Below are positions 26,838-37,101 of a stretch of 64,000 nucleotides of DNA, in pieces. Each line of letters opens with the position of its first letter. The first letter of the stretch is position 1. The notes under the pieces were generated by a model that saw only the letters and a program-made list of their open reading frames with translations, searched no databases and had not been told where the DNA came from. The position numbers were made by a program, and so were the translations under genes. The DNA lies in contig JACRLQ010000052.1 in NCBI GenBank assembly GCA_016215155.1, forward strand, positions 37,003 through 101,002. Direction: 5' to 3'. The stretch comes from Nitrospirota bacterium (lineage in GTDB: Bacteria; Nitrospirota; Thermodesulfovibrionia; Thermodesulfovibrionales; UBA6898).

Positions 26838-29648
26838 ATGAAGGGATTTTGGGGGAGTTTGTTTTTTGGCGGGTTTGAAGACACGCAGCTTAAAACCGCA
26901 ATGCTTGCGGGCGTCCTGTTTTTGTTTGCGGCTTCGACCGCCTGGGCAGGCGTCATAGACCTTCCCCGCACGGGCCAGACCTTCAGCTATGAAGACGGCG
27001 ACGATGGAAGTATTCAGGCGGGTGTTGCATGGCCTGAGCCCAGGTTAACGGACAATGGAGATCAGACGGTAACGGACAACCTCACCGGATTGGTTTGGAC
27101 CAAGGATACCGATACTCCGACGGTAACAGGATCTGCAACATGCACCGGCGGCGCAATGAACTGGCAGTCAGCACTTGATTATGTGGCCTGTCTGAATATC
27201 AACAATCATCTTGGGCATAACGACTGGAGGCTTCCTAATTTAAACGAGTTCAGGAATCTCAGAGATATACCAAATTATCGAGGCCTTCCTTACGGGCATC
27301 CTTTTACGAATGTAAGCGGCGGTTATCGGTGGACATCTACAACCATATTGCCCGATTCTTCTTCTGCCTGGACGTATAGCGTGGCTTCTGGTGTCATTGG
27401 CGGCGCTTCTAAAACTGCCGCTTCGCGCATATGGCCGGTCCGTGGTGGTCAGGGCGGTGTAATACAAATTGCGCGGACCGGCGCCGAAACGTCATATGCG
27501 GCTGGTGATGACAGAGATATACAGGCAGGTGTTCAATGGCCGAGCCCGAGATTTATGGCTATTGGAGACGGAACGGTAGAAGATACGCTTACGGGGCTTA
27601 TGTGGACTGATGATGCAAATTTGACCGGGACCAGGAATACATGGGTGCAGGCCAGGGATTATGTAGCAGGCATGAACGCCGGGACACATGCCAACTATGG
27701 CCACACGGACTGGCGGCTCCCTAATATTGTAGAACTTGAAAGCCTTATCACACAGGAAAGCTGTTTCCCCGTGCTTCCATCAGATTTTCCTTTTATTAAC
27801 GTTCAAACCGTCCCCGGATATTATTGGTATTGGACCTCTTCTCTTCGTTCTCTGACTGGCGCACTGGCGTTACAATTGGGATGTCAAGGTCAGGTTCCAG
27901 TAACATTAAATAGATCTGGTTTATCCTTTTTTTGGCCGGTTCGAGGGGGTACTGTTTTAGAACCGGGCACTGACACGACTGCGCCTGCAACTCTTGCTGG
28001 CCCTTCAGAAGGGAGTTTCAGTTCCCCCATATCTGTTACTTTGCTCTGCAGCGACGGCAATGGCGGAGGCTGCGCAGGCACATATTACTGTTTCGGCTCA
28101 GGTTGTACGCCGACGACAAATTACAGTGGCGCGATAACCATATCAGATCCGACAAACCCAACAATCCTGAAATATTATTCAAAAGACAATGCCGGCAACA
28201 ACGAGGTGGTGAAAACCGGGACTTATTACCTGGTTGATATTCTGGCTCCGACAGGCTCTATCTCCATCAACTCCGGCGCTGCTGTCACCAGTTCTGTTTC
28301 TGTAACTCTGACATTGAGTTCACATGACGATTTTCCTGACGGAGGAATTGTTTATTGTATCCAAGTTTTAGGCCATAATTGCCCCTATGCGACAGGGATG
28401 AAGCTGAGCAATGACGGCTTCACTTGGACAACGCCCGAAGTAATGGCATCGACAAAGCCCTGGACCTTGACCCCAGGCGACGGCACAAAGAGGGTCTATG
28501 TAAAGTTCAGGGACACTTCCAATAACTGGTCAGGCGCTTATAGCGACACAATTATTTTGGATACGACAGCCCCTGTGACCACCGCCTCACCGGCAGGCGG
28601 GACTTACAGTTCAGCGCAGTCAGTCACCTTGACGTGCAACGACGGCACGGGCTCAAGCTGTGCAGGCACATATTACTGCCTGGGAGCGAGTTGTACGCCG
28701 ACGACAGTGTATAACGGCCCAATCAGCATTCCAGCCACAACGTACTTAAGGTTCTATTCAAAGGACAATGCAAACAACAGCGAGCCGGTGAAGATGGCTT
28801 TTTATAACATCTCCACCACCTTGAGGACGCCGACCATCTATGTGCCTCCAACGAACACTACCCGCACCGGCAGCCTGACCGTGAGCTGGAGCGGGGTCAA
28901 CGGCAGCGGGGTCACCTACATTTTAGAGGTAAGCACTAACGGCGGGGCCACCTATACAAGCGCCTATACCGGGACGGCGCTCTCAAAGAGCTTCAACGGC
29001 CTTACAAACGGAAGCTATAAATATCGGGTGAAGGCGACAAAGCCTGGCTTTACCTCAAGCGCCTGGGGGACTTCAGGGACCTGCGTAGTGGCGCTTCTTT
29101 TGAACACGCCGTCTATATATGCGCCTCCTACGAACAGCACAGGAAGTTATACTGTAGGCTTTGGCGCAAGCAATGTAAGCGGAGTGACCTATGTTGCTGA
29201 AGTAAGCACCAACGGCGGCGCAACCTTTACAAATGTCTATACCGGGACCGCATCGTCAAAGGCCTTCACCGGCATGACAAACGGCACCTATATCTACCGG
29301 GTAAAGGCCACTAAGCAATATTATACGGACAGCGCCTGGAGGGTCTCCACCCCCTGTGTAGTGGCGCTTGTTTTAAGGACTCCATCGATATATGCGCCTC
29401 CTTCAAACAGCACCGGCAATTATACGGTAAGCTGGAGCTCAGGGGGAGTAGCCGGGGTGACCTTCGTTGTTGAGAAAAGCACGGACGGAGGAGCGACGTT
29501 TACGAGTTTCTATACCGGTACGTTGACCTCAGTTCCCGTCACCAATGCTTCAAACGGCAGTTATGTCTACCGGGTAAAGTCCACAAAGCCGGATTATATA
29601 GACAGCGCCTGGAGGATTTCCACCCCCTGTGTCGTGACGCGCATTTAG
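26838..29648 (+). CDS. Large secreted protein with two DUF1566 domains and Fn3-like repeats
   Basis: The 936-residue product starts at ATG 26838, seven bases after GGAGG, with a signal peptide ending FAASTAWAG. Two DUF1566/Lcl-type domains follow (NLTGLVWTKDTD...WRLPNLNEFRNL and DTLTGLMWTDDAN...WRLPNIVELESL, both ending WPVRGG). Then come Ig/chitobiase-C-like repeats with CAGTYYC and YSKDNAGNN motifs, and three Fn3-like repeats with a period of about 275 bases (each starting TP(S/T)IY.PP.N). The architecture indicates a cell-surface or extracellular protein. Lcl domains have been linked to collagen or matrix binding, but function here is unknown. It stands alone between a kinase and a terminator. 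Confidence 0.85.
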   Translation: MKGFWGSLFFGGFEDTQLKTAMLAGVLFLFAASTAWAGVIDLPRTGQTFSYEDGDDGSIQAGVAWPEPRLTDNGDQTVTDNLTGLVWTKDTDTPTVTGSATCTGGAMNWQSALDYVACLNINNHLGHNDWRLPNLNEFRNLRDIPNYRGLPYGHPFTNVSGGYRWTSTTILPDSSSAWTYSVASGVIGGASKTAASRIWPVRGGQGGVIQIARTGAETSYAAGDDRDIQAGVQWPSPRFMAIGDGTVEDTLTGLMWTDDANLTGTRNTWVQARDYVAGMNAGTHANYGHTDWRLPNIVELESLITQESCFPVLPSDFPFINVQTVPGYYWYWTSSLRSLTGALALQLGCQGQVPVTLNRSGLSFFWPVRGGTVLEPGTDTTAPATLAGPSEGSFSSPISVTLLCSDGNGGGCAGTYYCFGSGCTPTTNYSGAITISDPTNPTILKYYSKDNAGNNEVVKTGTYYLVDILAPTGSISINSGAAVTSSVSVTLTLSSHDDFPDGGIVYCIQVLGHNCPYATGMKLSNDGFTWTTPEVMASTKPWTLTPGDGTKRVYVKFRDTSNNWSGAYSDTIILDTTAPVTTASPAGGTYSSAQSVTLTCNDGTGSSCAGTYYCLGASCTPTTVYNGPISIPATTYLRFYSKDNANNSEPVKMAFYNISTTLRTPTIYVPPTNTTRTGSLTVSWSGVNGSGVTYILEVSTNGGATYTSAYTGTALSKSFNGLTNGSYKYRVKATKPGFTSSAWGTSGTCVVALLLNTPSIYAPPTNSTGSYTVGFGASNVSGVTYVAEVSTNGGATFTNVYTGTASSKAFTGMTNGTYIYRVKATKQYYTDSAWRVSTPCVVALVLRTPSIYAPPSNSTGNYTVSWSSGGVAGVTFVVEKSTDGGATFTSFYTGTLTSVPVTNASNGSYVYRVKSTKPDYIDSAWRISTPCVVTRI

Positions 29649-29677
29649 GCGTTATTTTTTTTGCGTCCATATAAAGA

Positions 29678-29705
29678 GGCCTGCAGGGATGAAACCTTGC
29701 AGGCC
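29678..29705 (+). terminator. Intrinsic terminator after the DUF1566 protein
   Basis: GGCCTGCAGGG (29678-29688) pairs with CCTTGCAGGCC (29695-29705) over 11 positions, including one G-U, around a six-base loop. The following sequence CTCATCTTTGTTTATTT is T-rich. It lies 30 bases after the stop at 29648. Confidence 0.75.
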
Positions 29706-29814
29706 CTCATCTTTGTTTATTTCCACTAAACATCCCCAAATTTACAAAACCTTTACACACATTAACATGTTATTTACCCATGTCACGACTATAATTGAAC
29801 CAGAAATTAGCAGG

Positions 29815-29842
29815 TTGACTAATAACACCGGCTTGATATAAT
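29815..29842 (+). promoter_or_regulatory. Probable sigma-70 promoter of the nitrite/nitrate reductase genes
   Basis: TTGACT (29815-29820) and TATAAT (29837-29842) are separated by 16 bases. The pair lies about 150 bases before the octaheme cytochrome gene and after the upstream terminator, so it is well placed to drive the whole nitrite/nitrate reductase unit. A perfect ribosome site (AGGAGG) precedes the ATG at 29991. Confidence 0.6.
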
Positions 29843-29990
29843 TGGTCTATAAATTGCCTGATGATTATTATGCGGCCTGAATAAGCTTAGCGCAGATTAA
29901 AGGAGGTGAGCGATCAGGGCTGCAAAGTTACTCCGGAATGCCACCGGGCTCATAAATAGCGAGTCAACAGACAAAAAAAGGAGGAATCAG

Positions 29991-31676
29991 ATGAACAGAA
30001 GGATCTATGGATTGGTCATTGTTTTTTTGGCGCTGGCATTGGTGATCGGCATTAATTATCCGGGGGCCGACGCAAAATCCAAACCCTATGAAGGCAAACA
30101 GCAGAAGGAGCCAGCGGGCAAGAAGGAACAGGCGGTCAAAGTGGATGAGTGCTATGGTTGCCACGCGCCCATTAAAGAACTGCACAAGATGGGAAAACAC
30201 GCCAGGGTCAACTGCAATGGTTGCCATAGTGGTCTTGCCGGGCATTTGAAAAACCCCGGTCCCGACACGAGACCGACCACGGATGTCTCCTGGGAGGCCT
30301 GCGGACAATGCCATAAGGAACAGTTCGACAGTTTTATGAAGGGGGCCTATCATAGGCCGGCGCGGGACGAGAAGTCGCAGCTTACGAGCAGATCGCCAAA
30401 CCCGTTCTGGGACAAACTGATGATGGGTCACGGCTTTACAAAGGAGCATAACCTCACGAGAAGCCACAACTGGATGCTTATCGACCACTACGTCGTTGAC
30501 AGGGCCTACGGCGGCAGGTTCCAGGGTAAAAACGGCTGGCAGTATATTTTTGACAGCGGCAGGGTGTTTGACGTGCTCGTTGACAAGTATCCGGATTCAA
30601 AAGAACATAAGGCCTTTATCCCCCAGTCGGCTGCCGCCGCGAATCCGGTCTGTCTGCAGTGCAAGACCCAGGACCATATCCTGAAGTGGTCATATATGGG
30701 GGACAAGTTCGAGGGAAAAACTACCTGGGACAGGACTTCCAATGTGGTCGAGGTTGCCAGGGACATGCAGCATGGCCTGAACTGTTTTACATGTCACGAT
30801 CCGCACGCGGCTAAACCGAGAATAGTGAGGGACGGTCTCATACAGGCGCTGACGAGGAAAGAGGCCGACACTCTCTGGCATAAAGATCCGAAGCATACGA
30901 ATTTCAAGGTCATCGATATGGGCCTAAGAGGCTTCACAAGGAAGATAGCGATTCTTGACAAGTATGACACTCGTCTTCAGTGCGGCCAGTGCCACGTCGA
31001 GTACAACTGCAATCCCGGGACGGACACCAAGACCGGAGAGCCGGTAAAGATGACCGACCAGAGGACGAACCATTTTCCTTATAAGGACGTCTTCGGACTC
31101 TATGACCACTACGTCAACCAGGTCAACTTCCTCGACTTCAAGCATGGCCTGACCGGCGGACTTCTGTGGAAGGCCCAGCACCCCGAATCCGAATCGTTCT
31201 ATAATTCGAGGCATGCTAAAGCCGGCGTGGGCTGCGACAGCTGCCATACCCCGAAGGTGAAGGACAAGAAGGGCAAGACCTTCACCTCGCATTTTGCGGC
31301 GACGCCCAAGATCCAGCTTAAGGAGACATGCCTTAAGTGCCATCCCAAATGGACGGAAGAGATGGCACGGTATGCTATCGACTCCGTAAAGGCCCATATA
31401 AGGGGTAAGATGAGAAAGGCCGAGTTCTGGCTCAGTGCCGTTATCGACAAGATTGTGGAAGGCAAGAAGGGCGGCCTCGGCGAGGACGTAATAAAGCAGG
31501 CGCAGGACCAGCATCTAAGGGCGCATATCCTTTGGGAATACTGGACCGCCGAGAACTCTGACGGTTTCCATAACCCTGATATGGCAAGGGAGGCCCTTAC
31601 CAAGTCCGTTGACGAGTCACAGAAGGGCATCAAGCTCATAAACGACGCGCTTGCCGCAAAGACAGCACAGAAATAA
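29991..31676 (+). CDS. Octaheme cytochrome c nitrite reductase (ammonia-forming)
   Basis: The 561-residue product has a signal peptide and eight haem sites in the order CYGCH, CNGCH, CGQCH, CLQCK, CFTCH, CGQCH, CDSCH, CLKCH. A single CXXCK site in fourth place, with three CXXCH before and four after, is the layout of octaheme nitrite reductases such as the Thioalkalivibrio enzyme. In that family the Lys-ligated haem is catalytic, and nitrite (or hydroxylamine, sulfite) is reduced by six electrons to ammonium. Pentaheme NrfA has only one CXXCK plus four CXXCH. It is periplasmic. napA begins 57 bases downstream, so nitrate made into nitrite by Nap can be reduced on to ammonium. No NrfH-type quinol dehydrogenase is adjacent. 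Confidence 0.92.
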   Translation: MNRRIYGLVIVFLALALVIGINYPGADAKSKPYEGKQQKEPAGKKEQAVKVDECYGCHAPIKELHKMGKHARVNCNGCHSGLAGHLKNPGPDTRPTTDVSWEACGQCHKEQFDSFMKGAYHRPARDEKSQLTSRSPNPFWDKLMMGHGFTKEHNLTRSHNWMLIDHYVVDRAYGGRFQGKNGWQYIFDSGRVFDVLVDKYPDSKEHKAFIPQSAAAANPVCLQCKTQDHILKWSYMGDKFEGKTTWDRTSNVVEVARDMQHGLNCFTCHDPHAAKPRIVRDGLIQALTRKEADTLWHKDPKHTNFKVIDMGLRGFTRKIAILDKYDTRLQCGQCHVEYNCNPGTDTKTGEPVKMTDQRTNHFPYKDVFGLYDHYVNQVNFLDFKHGLTGGLLWKAQHPESESFYNSRHAKAGVGCDSCHTPKVKDKKGKTFTSHFAATPKIQLKETCLKCHPKWTEEMARYAIDSVKAHIRGKMRKAEFWLSAVIDKIVEGKKGGLGEDVIKQAQDQHLRAHILWEYWTAENSDGFHNPDMAREALTKSVDESQKGIKLINDALAAKTAQK

Positions 31677-31733
31677 CGCTTCTTCAACCGTGCGGGGCGC
31701 AGAGCCCCGCCTTTGACCTCAAGGAGGCTGACA

Positions 31734-34505
31734 ATGCCATTGACAAGGAGAGAGCTTCTCAAGACCACGGCGGCGGTGGCGGCGGCGACAGCGGTCGGCA
31801 TGGCCGTGCCGGAAGAAATGCTGGCCGCTGCCAAAAAGGCTGAGGCAGGATGGAGATGGGACAAGTCCGTCTGCAGGTTCTGCGGCACCGGGTGCGGTCT
31901 TATGGTAGCGACCAAAAACGACAAGATCGTCGCGGTGAAGGGGGACCCTGCCGCGCCTGTAAATATGGGGCTAAACTGTATCAAGGGGTATTTTAACGCA
32001 AAGATCATTTATGGCGCGGACAGGCTCACGGAGCCGCTCATGCGGGTCAACGATAAAGGGGAGTTCGACAAAAAAGGCAAGTTTAAGCCGATTTCATGGC
32101 AGAAGGCCTTCGACGAGATGGCGAAGCAGTTCAAGAAACATTACAACAAGCTAGGGCCGACCGGCGTGGCGATATTCGGCTCCGGACAATACACGATAAT
32201 GGAGGGATACGCCGCCGCAAAACTCATGAAGGGAGGGTTCAGAAGCAATAATATCGACCCCAATGCCCGGTTATGCATGGCCAGCGCCGTGGCTGCCTTT
32301 ATGGAGACCTTCGGCATAGACGAACCGGCCGGCAATTATGACGACATGCATTTTTCGGACACCATCGTCCTTTGGGGCGCGAACATGGCCGAGATGCACC
32401 CGGTGCTCTGGTCCAAGATCACCAACCGCAAACTGGCGGATGCCAAACGGGTCAAGGTGGTGAACCTTACGACCTTCACGAACCGCTGTTCAAATCTCGC
32501 GGACCTCGAGATAATCATAAAGCCCAACACCGACCTTGCGATACAGAACTATATCCTCCGGGAGATCGTGTATAACCGGCCTCAGGCCATCGACTGGGAT
32601 TTCGTAAACCAGAACTGTATCTTTACAACCGGATTTGTCGACATAGGCTACGGCCTCAGGCCGAAGATCGACCACCCGAAGTACAAAAAGGAAGAGCTGG
32701 ACACCGCAAGCAGGGAGGCTTTCAAGATAATTACAAAGCAAGAGGCGGTCGCCATGGGCGCCCTTGGCTATAAAGAAGGCGACAGGATGGAGATGAAGCA
32801 TACCGGCACGGCGGGCAACCACTGGGCCATCAGCTTCGAGGACTTCAAAAAAGGGCTTGAGCCCTATACTCTCGATTTCGTAGCGGCCCTCGCAAAAGGC
32901 GATTCGGAAGAACCCCTGGAGGAGTTCAGGAAAAAGCTCCTGGCCCTTGTTGACCTCTATACCGAAAATGGCCGCAAGGTCGTGAGCTTCTGGACGATGG
33001 GCTTCAATCAGCATGTGCGAGGCACCTGGGTGAACGAGCAGATCTATGCGATACACCTCATGTTAGGTAAGCAGTCCCAGCCCGGAAACGGCGCGTTCAG
33101 CCTTACCGGGCAGCCCTCGGCCTGCGGCACGGCCCGGGAGGTAGGCACCTTCGCCCACAGACTTCCCTCCGACATGGTCGTCGGTAATCCCAAGCATCGG
33201 GCCATAACCGAAAAGATCTGGAAGCTCCCTGAGGCGACCCTGAACCCCGTGGTGGGCTCTCATTTTATGAAGATCATGAGAGACCTCGAAGACGGAACGG
33301 TCAGATGGGCCTGGGTGCAGGTGAATAACCCCTGGCAGAACGCGACAAACGCCAACCACTGGATTGCCGCCGCGCGTGATATGGACAACTTCATCGTTGT
33401 CTCTGACGCCTACCCGAGCATCTCCGCGAAGGTCGCGGACCTTATCCTCCCCGCGGCGATGATATTCGAAAAATGGGGCGCCTACGGAAACGCAGAGCGG
33501 AGGACCCAGCACTGGCGGCAGCAGGTGACGCCGATCGGAAAATCGATGTCCGACACCTGGCAGACGGTCGAGTTTTCGAAGCGTTTTACCCTCGCCGAGG
33601 TATGGAAGGAATGGAAGATCGACGACAAAAATACCCTGGCAAATGTGCTCGACAAGGCCAGGGCGATGGGCTATAAGGAAACTGACACGCTTTTTGATGT
33701 CCTGTTTGCGAACAAGGAGGCAAAGGCCTTCAAATGGCCCGACCCTGTCGGAACAGGTTTTTTCAACAGTGAGGCCGCCGGAGACAAGAGAAATGTCGAG
33801 GGTTTCAAGGGATACGGGTTCTTCCTGCAGAAATACCTGTGGGAAGAGTACCGGCAGTTCGGGCTCGGGCATGGCCACGACCTGGCTGATTTTGATACCT
33901 ATCACAGGGTGCGCGGTCTCAGGTGGCCGGTCGTTGACGGGAAGGAGACGCTCTGGCGGTTCAACTCGGAATACGATCCTTATGCAATAAAAGAGAACCG
34001 GGGCAAGTTCGCATTTTACGGCGCGGCGTTCAAGGAAATACCAAAGGGCGACCTTTCAGGACCTAAGGGCGAGGAGAAGGTGAAGCTGCCGAACAAGGCC
34101 AAGATATTCCTGAGGCACTATATCGACCCGCCTGAAAACCCCAGCGCCGAATACCCCTTCTGGCTCTGCACCGGGAGGGTCCTTGAGCACTGGCATACGG
34201 GCACAATGACGATGCGGGTGCCTGAACTCTACCGTGCGGTGCCTGAGGCCCTCTGCTTTATGAACAAACAGGACGCCAGGAAGAACTCCTTTAAAGACGG
34301 AGAGCTTGTATGGGTCGAGTCCAGGCGAGGCAAGGTCAAGGCGCGCGTTGAGACGCGGGGAAGGAACCTGCCTCCGCAGGGCCTTATTTTTATACCCTTT
34401 TTCGATGAGCATGTGTTCATCAACAAGGTCACCCTTGACGCCACCTGTCCTATTTCGAAAGAGCCTGACTTTAAAAAGTGCGCCGTGAAGATTTACAGGG
34501 CATAG
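31734..34505 (+). CDS. napA: Periplasmic nitrate reductase catalytic subunit NapA
   Basis: The 923-residue precursor starts at ATG 31734, six bases after AAGGAGG, with a Tat signal ([20 protein letters not shown]). It binds one [4Fe-4S] cluster through [12 protein letters not shown] and a later Cys (GLNCIKGYF), and bis-MGD with the Mo ligand Cys in [13 protein letters not shown]. It reduces nitrate to nitrite in the periplasm. At about 920 residues it is longer than the usual 830, mainly through an insertion near residues 300-400. Following genes napG, napH, napB and napD confirm the assignment. Confidence 0.95.
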   Translation: MPLTRRELLKTTAAVAAATAVGMAVPEEMLAAAKKAEAGWRWDKSVCRFCGTGCGLMVATKNDKIVAVKGDPAAPVNMGLNCIKGYFNAKIIYGADRLTEPLMRVNDKGEFDKKGKFKPISWQKAFDEMAKQFKKHYNKLGPTGVAIFGSGQYTIMEGYAAAKLMKGGFRSNNIDPNARLCMASAVAAFMETFGIDEPAGNYDDMHFSDTIVLWGANMAEMHPVLWSKITNRKLADAKRVKVVNLTTFTNRCSNLADLEIIIKPNTDLAIQNYILREIVYNRPQAIDWDFVNQNCIFTTGFVDIGYGLRPKIDHPKYKKEELDTASREAFKIITKQEAVAMGALGYKEGDRMEMKHTGTAGNHWAISFEDFKKGLEPYTLDFVAALAKGDSEEPLEEFRKKLLALVDLYTENGRKVVSFWTMGFNQHVRGTWVNEQIYAIHLMLGKQSQPGNGAFSLTGQPSACGTAREVGTFAHRLPSDMVVGNPKHRAITEKIWKLPEATLNPVVGSHFMKIMRDLEDGTVRWAWVQVNNPWQNATNANHWIAAARDMDNFIVVSDAYPSISAKVADLILPAAMIFEKWGAYGNAERRTQHWRQQVTPIGKSMSDTWQTVEFSKRFTLAEVWKEWKIDDKNTLANVLDKARAMGYKETDTLFDVLFANKEAKAFKWPDPVGTGFFNSEAAGDKRNVEGFKGYGFFLQKYLWEEYRQFGLGHGHDLADFDTYHRVRGLRWPVVDGKETLWRFNSEYDPYAIKENRGKFAFYGAAFKEIPKGDLSGPKGEEKVKLPNKAKIFLRHYIDPPENPSAEYPFWLCTGRVLEHWHTGTMTMRVPELYRAVPEALCFMNKQDARKNSFKDGELVWVESRRGKVKARVETRGRNLPPQGLIFIPFFDEHVFINKVTLDATCPISKEPDFKKCAVKIYRA

Positions 34506-34563
34506 AAAGGTGAACATCAACAGGGGGTGGTTTGAAGGAAGAGGTAAGCAATGATGAGCATCG

Positions 34564-35376
34564 ATGAGTATCGACGATAAGGAACCGAGGATGCCTGAGC
34601 GCAGGAAATTTTTTATAAACATGGCGAAGGGGCTGGGCGCCGCGACGATGGGCGGTCTCGCCTGGACGGGATTTCTGGACGGGAAAAAGGTCTATGCGAC
34701 CATTCTGAGGCCGCCGGGCGCGGTATCAGAGAAGGAATTTATCGCAAAATGCACGAAGTGCGGGCTCTGCGTAGAGGCCTGTCCTTTTAAGGCCCTAATT
34801 CTTGCGGAGCCGGGTGACGATCGTCCTGTCGGCACTCCCTATTTCCGGATGCGGGAGAAACCCTGCCGGATGTGCAGGGACATCCCCTGCACGGTCAGCT
34901 GCCCTACCGGCGCGCTTTTGCCCTCACTTGTGAGCGACAGTGATGAGCTGGGCAGACCACGGCTGAACATCAATCTTGCGAAGATCGGTCTGGCGGTTAT
35001 CGACAGGGAGACCTGCATCGCCTACTGGGGGATCCAGTGCGACGCCTGCTATCGCGCCTGCCCGGTAATCGACAAGGCGATCACGGTCGAATACACGAAG
35101 AACGAACGGACCGGCAAGCACGCCCTGCTCGCGCCGGTCGTGCATGGCGGCCACTGTACCGGCTGCGGTCTGTGCGAGCATGCCTGTGTCACCAAGAAGG
35201 CCTCTGTCTTCGTGCTCCCCAGGGAGCTGGCCATGGGAGAGTCCTCCGACCGGTACATCCGGGCATGGGAAGGTCCTGACGAAGAAAAGCTGGAGGGCCT
35301 TCCCGAGGATACGGAGACAGTGACGCCGCGTTCCGAGAAGTCACCCCTTGAGTATCTCAACAAAGGGGACTTGTGA
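34564..35376 (+). CDS. napG: Ferredoxin-type protein NapG
   Basis: The 270-residue protein has a Tat-like N-terminus (PERRKFFINMAKGLG) and four cysteine clusters for [4Fe-4S] centres: CTKCGLCVEACPF, CRMCRDIPCTVSCPT, CDACYRACPV and CTGCGLCEHACV. NapG is periplasmic and passes electrons from NapH to NapB/NapA. The first ATG of the frame is at 34564. MPERRKF at 34591 is an alternative start. It overlaps napH by four bases. Confidence 0.92.
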   Translation: MSIDDKEPRMPERRKFFINMAKGLGAATMGGLAWTGFLDGKKVYATILRPPGAVSEKEFIAKCTKCGLCVEACPFKALILAEPGDDRPVGTPYFRMREKPCRMCRDIPCTVSCPTGALLPSLVSDSDELGRPRLNINLAKIGLAVIDRETCIAYWGIQCDACYRACPVIDKAITVEYTKNERTGKHALLAPVVHGGHCTGCGLCEHACVTKKASVFVLPRELAMGESSDRYIRAWEGPDEEKLEGLPEDTETVTPRSEKSPLEYLNKGDL

Positions 35377-36194
35377 TTGTGATTAACCGGTTCAGGGGTA
35401 TCAGGTTTCTTGCTCTGCGGCGGCTGAGCCAAATCACGATCATTTTATTATTCGCGGCGGGTAATCTGCTCGGATGGCATTTCTTACGGGGCAATCTGAG
35501 CACGTCCAGGATATTTGGCGTCGTGACGCTGTCGGATCCGTATGCTATTTTGCAGGTCCTGGCCTCCGGAGTCCTTATTTCAGGGGAGGCGCTTTTTGGC
35601 GGTTTGATCGTTTTTCTTTTTTTCGGACTGATTGCCGGCAGGTCCTTCTGCAGCTGGGTCTGTCCCGTCAATATAGTGGCCGATTTCGCCGACTGGCTGA
35701 GAAAGGCTGCCGGACCCGGCGAATCAGAGAAAAACCCGGTGATGGGCAGAGATGTCCGCTACTGGGTGATCGCGGTAAGCCTTGCGGTGTCATTTTTCAC
35801 CGGAGTCGCCGCTTTCGAGTGGGTCAGTCCGATATCGATGATGCACAGGGGCCTCATCTTCGGATTCGGCATGGGCTGGACCATGGTCCTTGCGGTATTT
35901 CTCTTTGATCTGACTGTTCTGAGGCACGGCTTTTGCGGCCATGTTTGTCCTTTGGGAGCTTTTTATTCCATTATTACGCGCTTCAGCCTGGTCAGGGTGA
36001 GTCACAGCAGCGACAAATGCACGCACTGTATGAGATGTCGTCAGATATGCCCGGAGCAGCAGGTGCTGACGATGGTCGGCACGACCAGCGGTCCTGTGAC
36101 CTCCGGTGAGTGCACGAACTGCGGCAGGTGCATAGACGTATGTAATGACGACGCGATGAAGTTCGGCGTCAGAATGCGTACCGCCAAAACATGA
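35373..36194 (+). CDS. napH: Membrane ferredoxin-type quinol dehydrogenase NapH
   Basis: The 273-residue protein starts with GTG overlapping the napG stop. It has four membrane helices, two CX3CP motifs at the cytoplasmic face (SFCSWVCPVN and FCGHVCPLGA) and two [4Fe-4S] sites at the C-terminus (CTHCMRCRQICPE and CTNCGRCIDVCND). NapH oxidises menaquinol and hands electrons to NapG. As no napC is present in the window, NapGH is the likely sole quinol entry to this Nap system. Confidence 0.92.
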   Translation: MIVINRFRGIRFLALRRLSQITIILLFAAGNLLGWHFLRGNLSTSRIFGVVTLSDPYAILQVLASGVLISGEALFGGLIVFLFFGLIAGRSFCSWVCPVNIVADFADWLRKAAGPGESEKNPVMGRDVRYWVIAVSLAVSFFTGVAAFEWVSPISMMHRGLIFGFGMGWTMVLAVFLFDLTVLRHGFCGHVCPLGAFYSIITRFSLVRVSHSSDKCTHCMRCRQICPEQQVLTMVGTTSGPVTSGECTNCGRCIDVCNDDAMKFGVRMRTAKT

Positions 36195-36224
36195 TGCTAC
36201 ACGAAAAGATACAAGGAGGAACAT

Positions 36225-36785
36225 ATGAATAACCAGCATGCACGAGTGTTAACGGTCATGACAATTGCGATGATGATACTGTCGCTTGGAGTCGGCCCGG
36301 CGCTTGCCGAAAAGAAAAAGCATAAGGAAAAAAGCGAAGAGGAATTAGGGTTCAGGAGCGAATCTCTTTACAGCGAAGAGAAGGAAAAACCTGCCCACGG
36401 TGAATATTCCAAAACGGAACCGGGCAAAAGCAGGCGCATCGAAAGGGCCTTCGAGAACAGTCCTCCGCTGATCCCGCACGACCTGACCGGCATGCTACCG
36501 ATCGCTGAGACCAACAACGCCTGCCTGAACTGTCATATGCCTGAGCACGCCAAAAGCCTCGGCGCCACGCCACTGCCGAAGTCCCACTTCACGGACCTGG
36601 TGACGGGCATGGACCTGAAGGGCAAGCTCGACGGCCATCGCTACCCATGCATGGAGTGTCACGTGCCGCAGGTGAACATCCCTGAGCCGATCAAAAACAC
36701 GTTCAAGGCGGATTTCAGGAAAAAAGAGTCGAGGACCAGTTCCGACCTGCTGGAGTCGCTCAATGAAGGGGTCAAGACGGAGTGA
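36225..36785 (+). CDS. napB: Diheme cytochrome c NapB (electron-transfer subunit)
   Basis: The 186-residue product has a signal peptide (MTIAMMILSLGVGPALAEKK), a Lys/Glu-rich linker, and two CXXCH sites, CLNCHMPEH and CMECHVPQVNIPE, with NapB-type surroundings (PPLIPHDLTGMLPI). NapB reduces NapA in the periplasm. AAGGAGGAAC stands just before the ATG. The long charged stretch before the haem part is unusual in length. Confidence 0.92.
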   Translation: MNNQHARVLTVMTIAMMILSLGVGPALAEKKKHKEKSEEELGFRSESLYSEEKEKPAHGEYSKTEPGKSRRIERAFENSPPLIPHDLTGMLPIAETNNACLNCHMPEHAKSLGATPLPKSHFTDLVTGMDLKGKLDGHRYPCMECHVPQVNIPEPIKNTFKADFRKKESRTSSDLLESLNEGVKTE

Positions 36786-36804
36786 CGGCAATAGGGAGGA
36801 ATTC

Positions 36805-37101
36805 ATGAATGTATCGGGCCTCGTAGTCAGGGCCGTACCCGAACACCTCGACGACGTGATGGAGGCGTTGAAGACCGATGGATTATGCGACATTCATTTC
36901 TATGACCTCACGGGCAAAATAATTGTGACTGTCGAGGGCGGGGCCGCCGGGGAAGAGGTCGAAAAGATGAGAAAGATCATGGACCTTCCTCATGTCGTGA
37001 GCGCGGAACTTGCATATTCCTGTAACGAAAATGGGCCGGACCAGGCAATGGAAATATCATGCGGGGGGACCGGACCCGTCCCCGAAGGGTTAAATCAGTA
37101 G
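36805..37101 (+). CDS. napD: NapD chaperone for NapA maturation
   Basis: The 98-residue cytoplasmic protein begins MNVSGLVVRAVPEHLDDVM and has the ferredoxin-like NapD fold (GKIIVTVEGGAAGEEVEKM, DLPHVVSAELAYS). NapD binds the Tat signal peptide of NapA and prevents premature export. I choose ATG 36805 because AGGGAGGAATTC precedes it and the conserved domain starts there. A frame from 36763 would overlap napB. Confidence 0.9.
   Translation: MNVSGLVVRAVPEHLDDVMEALKTDGLCDIHFYDLTGKIIVTVEGGAAGEEVEKMRKIMDLPHVVSAELAYSCNENGPDQAMEISCGGTGPVPEGLNQ

Noticed and set aside
29890..29975. Possible cyclic-dinucleotide (GEMM) riboswitch before the octaheme cytochrome, suggested by GCTGCAAAG
   Set aside because: Only a short word resembles the consensus. 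The required 5' half and receptor loop are absent.
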